NCBI GenBank assembly: GCA_964558295.1
Contig: CAZLDQ010000035.1
Span: forward strand, 1-34,450
Direction: 5' to 3'
Origin: JBDKTH01 sp964558295
GTDB lineage: Bacteria; Planctomycetota; Planctomycetia; Pirellulales; Thermoguttaceae
Length of the DNA stretch: 34,450 nt
The position numbers and the translations under genes are program-made. The notes beneath the pieces were generated by a model, which did not search any database, had not been told where the DNA came from, and was given only the letters and a program-made list of their open reading frames with translations. Shown in pieces: positions 25,532-32,877 of the stretch (positions are counted from its first letter, which is position 1; every line of letters starts with the position of its first letter).

Positions 25532-28252
25532 TCAGGCCGACAATAGCTTGCGCAGCACGGTCTGGAGGATGCCTCCATTGCGGTAGTATTCCAGCTCCAC
25601 CGGGGTATCGATGCGAACCTTGGTCCAGAACTCCTGGACACGTCCATCGGCAGAACTTGCCCGGACGCGCACCATGGCTCCCGGCTTCAAGGAGTCATCC
25701 AAGTCGGGAAACTCAAACACCTCTTCGCCGCTCAGCCCGAGCGACTTCCAGGTCGTCCCCTCGGGCAACTCTAAGGGGAGGATTCCCATCCCGACCAAGT
25801 TGCTCCGATGGATCCGTTCAAAGCTTGACGCGATTACCACGCGGACTCCTAACAATTGAGGCCCCTTCGCGGCCCAGTCACGGCTGCTGCCGGTGCCGTA
25901 TTCCGTTCCCGCCAGCACGACCAGCGGGACCCCCTCCTGCTGATACAACATGGCCGCGTCATAGACGCTCATCTCCTGCCCATCGGGCAGATGTCGTGTC
26001 ACACCGCCTTCCGTTCCCGGAGCCAACTGGTTGCGGATGCGGATATTGGCAAAGGTCCCGCGAGTCATCACTCGATCATTGCCGCGCCGCGCCCCATAGC
26101 TGTTGAAATCAGCGGGCGCGACACCGTGCTCCTGAAGGAAACGGCCCGCTGGGCTGTTCGCCGAGATCGAGCCAGCCGGTGAAATGTGGTCAGTCGTCAC
26201 CGAATCCCCCAAGGCCAGCAAGACTCGCGCGCCGGTAATCGCCCGGATCGGTCCCGGCTCGCGCGCAATCTCCGTCAAGAATGGCGGCTCTTGAATATAC
26301 GTGCTCCCCAGATCCCAGGGATACAATTCGCTCTCGCCGACAGGCAGTGAATTCCACATCGAATTGAGTTCGAAGACGTTGCGATAGCGATCACGGAACA
26401 TCCCCGGCTCAACCGCCTGTCGCATCGCCGCGTCGATTTCTTCCTGGCTTGGCCAAAGTTCTTTCAAGTAGACCGGCTGACCGTCTTGGCCGATTCCCAG
26501 CGGCTCATGTTCCAAATCAATGTCCATCGTGCCGGCCAGGGCATAAGCTACGACCAAGGGGGGGCTGGCGAGGTAGTTGGCCTTCACGAAGGGATTGATC
26601 CGACCCTCAAAATTGCGATTGCCGCTCAGCACGGCCGCTGCCACGAGGTTTCCGTCCGTCACCGCCTTGGCCACGGGTTCTGGCAACGGACCGCTGTTGC
26701 CAATACAGGTCATGCAGCCGTATCCGGTATTGGCAAACCCGAGCGCATCGAGGGCTTGCTGGACGCCCGCCTTTTCCAAATAATCGGTCACCACGCGAGA
26801 CCCCGGCGACAGGCTGGTTTTTACGTAAGGCTTAACCTGCAACCCCCGTTCCACCGCCTTCTTGGCCAACAGACCGGCGGCCAGCATCACGCTGGGATTA
26901 CTCGTATTCGTACAACTCGTAATCGCAGCAATCACCACCGCCCCATGACCAATCACCACGCTCGCATCCTCGCCGACAACCTGAGCCGTGCGCCGGACCT
27001 CTGCATCGCTCAGCGCAAAACCGCGTTCGCTCACCGGAGCCTGGAGTGAGTGGCGGAACGCTTGCTTGACATTAGCCAGTGAAATGCGATCCTGCGGCCG
27101 CTTCGGCCCGGCCAGACTTGGCTCGACTGTACTCAAATCGAGCCGCAGGACCTTAGTGTACTTCGGTGCAGGCCCGTCATCCGTGCGGAACAAATGCTGT
27201 TCCTTCGTGTAACGTTCGACCAGTTGCACTTCGGCCTCCGTTCGACCGGTCAACCGGAGATAGTCGAGCGTCTGCCCGTCGATCGGAAAATAGCCCATGG
27301 TCGCCCCATACTCGGGCGACATATTGGCGATCGTCGCCCGGTCGGCCACAGCCATCGTCGAGACACCGGGGCCGAAGTACTCGACGAACTTCCCCACCAC
27401 GCCTTCCTTGCGCAGAAGCGCAGTCACCGAAAGTACCAGGTCGGTGGCCGTCGTTCCTGGCGGCAATTCACCAACCATTTCAAAACCGATCACGTCCGGC
27501 ATCAGCATGTAGAGCGGTTGGCCAAGCATCACGGCTTCCGCCTCAATCCCACCGACTCCCCAGCCAAGCACGCCCAACCCGTTGATCATTGTCGTGTGGC
27601 TGTCAGTACCGACAAGCGAATCGGGAAAAGCCACGGGACCATTCTCATCGTCTCGCAAAAAAACAACCTTCGCCAGATACTCCAGGTTCACCTGGTGAAT
27701 GATTCCGACCCCTGGCGGCACCACACGGAAGTTGGCCAAGGCCTTCTGGCCCCACCGCAAGAACTCGTATCGCTCCCTGTTGCGGGCCATCTCCATCTGC
27801 ATGTTGAGTTCCAACGCATCGGGGGTCGCAAATCGGTCGACCTGCACCGAATGGTCAATTACCAGGTCGACGGGAATCAGGGGGTTGATCCGTTTCGGGT
27901 CGCCCCCCAGCCGACTCATAGCGCTCCGCATCGCCGCGAGATCCACGACGCACGGCACACCCGTGAAGTCCTGCAGCAAAACCCGAGCAGGCTTGAACGG
28001 CGTCTCCTTCCGCGTGGGGGCCTGAGCCTGCCATCCGGCCAGATCCCGAATGTCCTGCTCGCGCACCTCAAACCCGTCACAGTTCCGCAAAACCGATTCC
28101 AGCAAAATGCGAATGGAGAAGGGCAAATCCGCAACCCGGGTCAGGCCCGCATCTTCCAGACGCGTCAATCGGTAGAGCGACGCTTGGCCAGTGCCAGTGT
28201 CAAAAGTGTCGCGGGCATGGAAGGGGTCGATCTTCTTTCGGCGCGAGGACAT
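25532..28252 (-). CDS. acnA: Aconitate hydratase (AcnA-type)
   Basis: A 906-residue monomeric aconitase that interconverts citrate and isocitrate in the TCA cycle, full length for the AcnA/IRP1-like group. The [4Fe-4S] ligands are all present: Cys447 (AITSCTNTSNPSVM) and Cys513 and Cys516 (GYGCMTCIGNSG). Other family blocks include VVPPGVGIIHQVNLEYLA, VGTDSHTTMINGLGVLGWGVGG and the swivel-domain EYGTGSSRDWAAKG. The start is uncertain: AAGGAG lies 12 bases before ATG 28252 but only three before ATG 28261. I chose 28252 by resemblance to AcnA N-termini (MSS...). It stands alone, convergent with the small membrane protein gene. Confidence 0.97.
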   Translation of the reverse strand: MSSRRKKIDPFHARDTFDTGTGQASLYRLTRLEDAGLTRVADLPFSIRILLESVLRNCDGFEVREQDIRDLAGWQAQAPTRKETPFKPARVLLQDFTGVPCVVDLAAMRSAMSRLGGDPKRINPLIPVDLVIDHSVQVDRFATPDALELNMQMEMARNRERYEFLRWGQKALANFRVVPPGVGIIHQVNLEYLAKVVFLRDDENGPVAFPDSLVGTDSHTTMINGLGVLGWGVGGIEAEAVMLGQPLYMLMPDVIGFEMVGELPPGTTATDLVLSVTALLRKEGVVGKFVEYFGPGVSTMAVADRATIANMSPEYGATMGYFPIDGQTLDYLRLTGRTEAEVQLVERYTKEQHLFRTDDGPAPKYTKVLRLDLSTVEPSLAGPKRPQDRISLANVKQAFRHSLQAPVSERGFALSDAEVRRTAQVVGEDASVVIGHGAVVIAAITSCTNTSNPSVMLAAGLLAKKAVERGLQVKPYVKTSLSPGSRVVTDYLEKAGVQQALDALGFANTGYGCMTCIGNSGPLPEPVAKAVTDGNLVAAAVLSGNRNFEGRINPFVKANYLASPPLVVAYALAGTMDIDLEHEPLGIGQDGQPVYLKELWPSQEEIDAAMRQAVEPGMFRDRYRNVFELNSMWNSLPVGESELYPWDLGSTYIQEPPFLTEIAREPGPIRAITGARVLLALGDSVTTDHISPAGSISANSPAGRFLQEHGVAPADFNSYGARRGNDRVMTRGTFANIRIRNQLAPGTEGGVTRHLPDGQEMSVYDAAMLYQQEGVPLVVLAGTEYGTGSSRDWAAKGPQLLGVRVVIASSFERIHRSNLVGMGILPLELPEGTTWKSLGLSGEEVFEFPDLDDSLKPGAMVRVRASSADGRVQEFWTKVRIDTPVELEYYRNGGILQTVLRKLLSA

Positions 28253-28327
28253 TGTTGGCATAGACTCCTTAATCAATCAAAAGCTTTCCTACCTAGAATG
28301 TATCCACCGGTCAGGAATTTGGAATCG

Positions 28328-28347
28328 GGCCCCTGAAGGCGGGGGCC
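28328..28347. other. GC-rich hairpin between the acnA start and the RluA-type gene end
   Basis: GGCCCC (28328-28333) pairs with GGGGCC (28342-28347) over an eight-base loop. It lies about 90 bases past the stop of the RluA-type gene and about 75 bases before the acnA start. It could end the upstream transcript, but no T-tract follows on the minus strand. Confidence 0.3.
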
Positions 28348-28438
28348 ACTGGAGCACCGCTGCTCGTTGCCTAGCGATCCCCCTCCCCTGCGACCGCCGC
28401 GTCTGCAGCAAATTCGGACGGCGCCCCCGATAGAGCGT

Positions 28439-29143
28439 CTATTCGACCGCTATCCCCAAGGCCCGCCACTCGTCACGCACTGGCGCAACCACAGTGACCG
28501 TGTTGGTTGTTCCCGGCTCGCGGAATGCAAGGCTTCGAGCGTGCAACGCGATCGCACGGAGACGCCAGTCGTCGTACTGTGGACCGAACGGAGTGGTCGA
28601 GCCATACTGCGCATCGCCCAGCACCGGATGCCCTCGCGTGGCTGCTTGAAGCCTGCTCTGATGGGTCCGGCCCGTTTCCAACTCGATCTCCAACCAAGAC
28701 CCCCAGGCCCCCTGCCCCAGAGTCCGGTAGTGTAGCACCGCAATCCGGGCGTCTGGATGATCGGGAGGCAGGACTTCGGCATGAGGCTCGCCAGGCACCT
28801 TGCGCATGAAATCCCGCCAAGTGCCTTCTGCCGGCACTACCAGCCCTTCAACGCAAGTCCAATAGACCTTTTTGACATAGCGGGCTTCGAACTGGCGTCC
28901 CAACTTCTGGGTCGCTTTCGCGCTCTTGCCAACCACCATCACACCCGTGGCCGGCCGATCGAGGCGGTGCGGAAGCCCGACATACACCTCGCCCATCACT
29001 TGATCCCGCTGCTGCAAAAAGGCCTTGATTCGCCATTCCAAGCTGTCAACGCCCCGTGGCGCCTGGGTCAGGATGCCGGGATGCTTGCAAATCACTAAGT
29101 AGGACTCGGTTTCCCGCAGGATATCAAAACCCCAATCGCTCAT
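28439..29143 (-). CDS. RluA-family pseudouridine synthase
   Basis: A 234-residue RNA pseudouridine synthase. The catalytic motif GLPHRLDRPATGVMVV places the catalytic Asp at residue 62, and the second family motif reads ELETGRTHQSRLQAATRGHPVLGD (about 155-177). HQSRLQ departs from the usual HQIRxH, with the final His replaced. There is no N-terminal S4 domain, so it belongs to the short RluA/TruC-like class that acts on tRNA or rRNA. The exact uridine cannot be deduced. It starts at ATG 29143. A transposase relic lies directly upstream, so its promoter region may have been reshaped by insertion. Confidence 0.92.
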   Translation of the reverse strand: MSDWGFDILRETESYLVICKHPGILTQAPRGVDSLEWRIKAFLQQRDQVMGEVYVGLPHRLDRPATGVMVVGKSAKATQKLGRQFEARYVKKVYWTCVEGLVVPAEGTWRDFMRKVPGEPHAEVLPPDHPDARIAVLHYRTLGQGAWGSWLEIELETGRTHQSRLQAATRGHPVLGDAQYGSTTPFGPQYDDWRLRAIALHARSLAFREPGTTNTVTVVAPVRDEWRALGIAVE

Positions 29144-29250
29144 GCGTCCACTTCGTCAGAACTTGTCCCTCAGTCGATCCAAAACCGTCCCCTGCCCAGT
29201 GTTTACCGATCCCCTCAGTATGACCGAACCCAAAAAAACATACCACCCAG

Positions 29251-29593
29251 CCCCACCCATGAAGGGCAATGAACAGCCGCCGGGCTTCCTCCGGGGACAA
29301 GGGGAGGCCGGGCCGGATGCACTCGGACTTGATCGTCCCGTACCAGCGTTCCAGTCTACCGTAGCTTTGCGGATAGCCCAGGGACGTTTGCACGCGGCCT
29401 CCTCGGTCCGTTTGCTCTTCCACTCGAAGGCCTCGCCGCCGTTCTCGAAGACCGTCTTCTGCCAACCGTAGAAGACAGTGGGCTGGCGTTGATGGCATTG
29501 GCAGACCTCAGAGAGGGGATTGCCCCAAAGGTGCTCTCAGAGGCTGGCCACCTTCTCTTGTGCGTCATACGGCTTGCATAGTCTCCGGGACAT
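29251..29593 (-). pseudogene. IS3-type transposase relic (orfA start fused to orfB end)
   Basis: From ATG 29593, behind an intact AAGGAG six bases upstream, translation gives MSRRLCKPYDAQEKVASL and then an in-frame TGA (29537-29539). Past the stop it continues with NPLSEVCQCHQRQPTVFYGW and QKTVFENGGEAFEWKSKR. This is recognisable as the helix-turn-helix OrfA of IS3-like elements (xEKVxILRxHLxxxxxxSEVC, PTxFYxWQKxFFENGxxAFE). In another frame, YPQSYGRLERWYGTIKSE followed by CIRPGLPLSPEEARRLF (about 29277-29385) matches the C-terminal part of the OrfB integrase core. The central DDE part is deleted. So this is a decayed element with a nonsense codon, an internal deletion and a frameshift. No terminal repeats were identified; an inverted repeat CTTGTGC-(13)-GCACAAG lies at 29603-29629 just upstream. 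Confidence 0.8.
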
Positions 29594-30283
29594 CAGGTTC
29601 TCCTTGTGCTATGCGAACTCTCGCACAAGAAGACTCCGCTTCGAGGAGAAGCCAAACAGGGGGAGGCCAAAAAGTTTGCTCGCGTCCGGCTCGCAGATCT
29701 GGTAGGCTTCCTGGAGGATCTGAATTTGGTGAATTTGGCGGGTTGCGATGAACGAACCCTGTAGGGGAACACTTTCCGTGGTGTTCCGGGGAATCGAGAT
29801 GGCGGAACGCACCGAGGGCGTTCTCTGCAGAATTGATTCCCGGTTTCGTAACTCAAAACCCATTGGATCCATTTCAGAAGGAAGAGAAACACCTATGAAA
29901 CACGCATCGGAAGAACGAACGATCTGCGAGTGGGACAAGCGGGGTTTTCTCCATGCCGGCTCCCTTAACGGCGTCGTTGTGGCTTCGCGAGGGACCTGCT
30001 TCGGATACACGAAACGGCGAGTCTCACCCCCGTCCCCCCATCAGAAAATCTCCCCCAACGTGTTTTGGGGCTTGTTGACGAAATCAATGGACGGTATCCC
30101 TCCCAGGATTGACGCGAGGCGAGGGTCGAATTACATGTTTTGACCTCAAGAAGACGGGAGAACCACGAAGACCCGAGAGCCCCAGAGAGGGGCGGCCCAA
30201 TCAACCACTTGCCTCTGGAGATACAATCAGCTAGATTGATCGCAGCAATAGGAGACCGCCTCTTTGACACGAGGGAAGCAGCC
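29594..30283. other. Gene-poor region after the transposase relic
   Basis: These 690 bases hold no gene that I can support. An open plus-strand frame at 29748-30143 has no ribosome-binding site or recognisable motif, and its composition looks non-coding. A seven-base-pair hairpin, GGAACAC-(8)-GTGTTCC, is at 29766-29787. A promoter for the next gene is at 30209-30237. The stretch may be debris of the inserted element or other repetitive DNA. Confidence 0.45.
30209..30237 (+). promoter_or_regulatory. Candidate promoter of the secreted protein at 30284
   Basis: TTGCCT (30209-30214) is followed after 17 bases by TAGATT (30232-30237), each matching four of six consensus positions. Transcription would start near 30244, about 40 bases before ATG 30284. 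Confidence 0.4.
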
Positions 30284-31000
30284 ATGATGCGTATTGCACC
30301 TTTGATAGTCCTTGGGGGCGCGATGCTACTGGCTGGAATCGTCCAGGTTACGACGGGAGAGACGCCGCCGGTGGTTTCCGAAACCAAAAAGCAGACGCCC
30401 CTCAAGGAGCCTGCGACGGCAGAGAAGACCGAGAAGGAGCAACCTGCGGCACAGAACGAGAAGTCTGCGACGGCAGAACAGGGCAAAGGAGAAGTGCTAC
30501 TGGCCGCGCCTCCCCCGCCGAAAACGCCGGTCCCCATCAAGACACGCATGATTCGTGCGCTATTGGATGCCCTGGAGGGAATCCAAGGGTTGGAACCGGA
30601 GCAGAAGGAGGGGGTGGTTCAATCACTGATGGCCGCCGATGAAGAATTGAGCCGCGTCCTAGGGGGGAACTCGAAGCGACTGATTCTCCGTGCGAACCGA
30701 AAACCCCCGCTTTTGATTGTTGGAGAGCCCCACAGATCGCCCATTTTGGTGCCAGACCAGCCCCTGCCACCGCCTGGCGCCGAACCAGTGCCCCCATCGG
30801 TGTCTCCGCCTGACAACTCAGGAACGGCTCAAAGGCCCTCCCCGGCCTCGCCCCAGGTGCGGAAAAAGGCGATCATCCAGACGCTTCTCAAGACCTTGGA
30901 CGAAATGCCGGGAGAAAGCCCGCAAGCCAAGGAAGAAGTGCGAAAGATGCTCCTCGAAGCAGACAAAAAACTGGAGAAAACCCCGGCCGTTGTGCCGTAG
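30284..31000 (+). CDS. Secreted protein with a duplicated helical motif
   Basis: A 238-residue protein of unknown family. Two ATGs (30284, 30287) follow GAGGG about nine bases upstream. An in-frame extension to 30140 is not protein-like. The N-terminus is a signal peptide (MRIAPLIVLGGAMLLAGIVQ), followed by a Lys/Glu/Thr/Ala-rich linker. Two roughly 40-residue helical segments are homologous: KTRMIRALLDALEGIQGLEP with EQKEGVVQSLMAADEEL (about 85-125), and KKAIIQTLLKTLDEMPGESP with QAKEEVRKMLLEADKKL (about 195-233). Between them is a Pro-rich linker. The spacing of Leu, Met and Ala is conserved between copies. Convergent with the next gene (27 bases between stops). Confidence 0.75.
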   Translation: MMRIAPLIVLGGAMLLAGIVQVTTGETPPVVSETKKQTPLKEPATAEKTEKEQPAAQNEKSATAEQGKGEVLLAAPPPPKTPVPIKTRMIRALLDALEGIQGLEPEQKEGVVQSLMAADEELSRVLGGNSKRLILRANRKPPLLIVGEPHRSPILVPDQPLPPPGAEPVPPSVSPPDNSGTAQRPSPASPQVRKKAIIQTLLKTLDEMPGESPQAKEEVRKMLLEADKKLEKTPAVVP

Positions 31001-31027
31001 AGCCTTACGGGTGTCGCAGAAAGTCAC

Positions 31028-32488
31028 TTACCAACGATGCGGTGCGGCGTTTTCTGGCAGGTGGGCCGACTGTTGCGTTGTCGTCGTTGGCTCAGCCGGT
31101 TTACGACGCAAATGAACAATCGGGCGTTTGGGTTGGAGCGGGTTCTCTTCCAGCCAGCCTTCGAGGACTTCGCCTGACGAGAAGGAGGCTTCCAGTACCG
31201 TGTGGCCGTCTTTCTCATACGTGCGGTAAGTACGGTCAGCGGGCGCAAAGAGAGCCGCCAGACGCTCTCGATCACTTGAGAATAGTAGCCGTCCGTCAAT
31301 ATCGATGGTCGCCCAGCGGGGTTGTTTCGGATCGATCAATCGCTGGTAAAGGGCGACAAGGTTCACCGGTTCTTCGGAATCCTTGAGAACGTCGGCGGAT
31401 GACGCAGATTGGAACTCATAAACGTGCGGCTTCATCGAGACGGTTGCCGATCGAGGAAACCGTCTCGCCAACTTGAGAATGAGTACCATTTCCTGTTGCC
31501 GTTCATCAAGAGTGGGGGCCGCGGGCTCCGATTCCACAATCGGCTGGCCAATCCTCCGGTCTGCCAACCAATCGGAAAACTCGTGCGAAGCGATCTGCTC
31601 GTTGATCAGCCGGTTCCAGCGGACAGGATTTTGCGGCAGGGACACCGCAGGACGTGGAACAACGCCGCGAGCCTTCTCCGTCAAGGAAAGCTCGTCCTGA
31701 GAACCTTGGGCAAGGGTCGTAGCCAAGGCTCTGAAGAACTGGTCAGCGTGTTGGGCGTCATCTCCTTCCAACAAGTAGCGGACCCAAATCGCGGCTTGGG
31801 TTGCCTGCTGACGATCCTCGACGGACATCGCCCCGCCATCTAGCAGCACCCTTCGGGCCCAGGCTCCTTTGGTCGGCGAGACGAACGGAGCAGGGGCGGG
31901 GAGTAGACTGTCAACAGTCTCCGGCACCGGAGTTCCTGAGAAGTAGGAGGCCAAGCCAACCTGGACCCACTCGGGCATCAACATATCGTGCCGGCAAACA
32001 CGAAGGAATGCTGCAAAGGCCTCGCTGCGAATCTGAGACAACCGCTCTTGGAGCGATTCCTGGCTGTCCGACAAGTCCACATAGATGTCTGGCCCGGGCA
32101 ATGCCAGGTTGTGGCAGTCGGGTGGGTGGTACCGCGGATGACGGGGCTGCTCCGCAATGACTACACTTATGCCCGCTTGCCCAAAGCCCGGCTGTCGGTG
32201 AACAGTGGTCCATTGGTCAGCCAAGCGGCCAATTTCGGCCCAAGTTCGCTCAAGCTCCTCGGCAACCCAGGCTGCGTCACCCTTGTTGGTGGTTGCCACA
32301 ACCACAAAATGTTCGCTTTTAACGGTCACCCCGTGCGGACTTCTTTCCGCGAAACGGGGAGAAAAAAGTTGCAACTGAGCTCCCCTGCCTGGAATGTCTT
32401 GCCAACGTGGGGGCGAAGTATACGCAGGTTCGAGCAGAAGGCTGCTCCACACCAACCCAGCAACAACAACTGTTTCTAGGCATTGCAT
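31028..32488 (-). CDS. Exported peptidase_MA/DUF1570-like protein lacking the zinc motif
   Basis: A 486-residue exported protein. I start it at ATG 32488, ten bases after GGGAGG. The GTG at 32497 is too close to that site. The signal peptide is CLETVVVAGLVWSSLLLEPA. A segment SEHFVVVATTNKGDAAWVAE resembles the opening of peptidase_MA/DUF1570-type gluzincins. Near residues 155-190 it reads IRSEAFAAFLRVC and then MLMPEWVQVGLASYFSG. This aligns with the HExxH...LPxWLxEGLAxYF region of those enzymes, but the zinc His residues are replaced by Ser and Ala. It is therefore probably a pseudo-enzyme. The C-terminal half (about 330-486) is unassigned. The family link is an inference from motif layout. 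Confidence 0.7.
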   Translation of the reverse strand: MQCLETVVVAGLVWSSLLLEPAYTSPPRWQDIPGRGAQLQLFSPRFAERSPHGVTVKSEHFVVVATTNKGDAAWVAEELERTWAEIGRLADQWTTVHRQPGFGQAGISVVIAEQPRHPRYHPPDCHNLALPGPDIYVDLSDSQESLQERLSQIRSEAFAAFLRVCRHDMLMPEWVQVGLASYFSGTPVPETVDSLLPAPAPFVSPTKGAWARRVLLDGGAMSVEDRQQATQAAIWVRYLLEGDDAQHADQFFRALATTLAQGSQDELSLTEKARGVVPRPAVSLPQNPVRWNRLINEQIASHEFSDWLADRRIGQPIVESEPAAPTLDERQQEMVLILKLARRFPRSATVSMKPHVYEFQSASSADVLKDSEEPVNLVALYQRLIDPKQPRWATIDIDGRLLFSSDRERLAALFAPADRTYRTYEKDGHTVLEASFSSGEVLEGWLEENPLQPKRPIVHLRRKPAEPTTTTQQSAHLPENAAPHRW

Positions 32489-32550
32489 CAGAGGCACTCC
32501 TCCCTGACCGCCGTAGTGAGCTCTTACATGGAATTACCTATCGACCACCG

Positions 32551-32571
32551 AGGTGGGGGCGGTACGTTCAG
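32551..32571 (+). repeat. G-rich 21-base direct repeat, copy 1
   Basis: This copy fits AGGTGGGGGYGGTRYGTTY followed by AG. It differs from copy 2 (32750-32770) at four positions, all transitions. The copies are in the same orientation, starting 199 bases apart, in the shared upstream region of two divergent genes. Confidence 0.6.
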
Positions 32572-32749
32572 AGTCCCAAAAATCCCTCAAAGAAATTCGC
32601 CACCTTCAGCATCCACACCTTTGCCTATCCCTCCTATTTCCCCTTGTTTCGTCGCGTCCACTAGATCTGGAATGATCCGCACATTTTGCTTAATTCTCCC
32701 GTTGATCATTTCCCGATACCAGATTGCAGGTCATGCGCCCAACCTGCGT

Positions 32750-32770
32750 AGGTGGGGGTGGTGTGTTTAG
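32750..32770 (+). repeat. G-rich 21-base direct repeat, copy 2
   Basis: Second copy of the sequence at 32551-32571, with 17 of 21 identical bases and only transitions as differences. It could be a regulatory binding site or part of a dispersed repeat family. Confidence 0.6.
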
Positions 32771-32877
32771 TAATTTTGTGGTAGATCGGGCAGCGATTTG
32801 ACGGACGCAGGGGTGTAGTGATGCCCTGTTTTCAGGGTTAAGCATAGATGGGCACGACGCGTATGAGAGGACACAGC

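Larger units (their letters stand above)
32489..32877. other. Divergent intergenic region with a repeated G-rich 21-mer
   Basis: These 389 bases lie between the divergent pseudo-peptidase and secretin-like genes and hold no supported gene. A 21-base G-rich sequence occurs twice (32551-32571 and 32750-32770). A short hairpin, CCCTG-tttt-CAGGG (32824-32837), lies about 40 bases before the secretin-like start. The 32675-32790 part is relatively AT-rich and may contain promoters, but none was convincing. Confidence 0.5.

Noticed and set aside
27194..28336. 380-residue plus-strand open frame
   Set aside because: Antisense to aconitase; His/Arg-rich shadow.
29748..30143. 131-residue plus-strand open frame
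   Set aside because: No ribosome-binding site, no recognisable motif, and it lies in a gene-poor tract beside a decayed transposase; could be a dispersed repeat.
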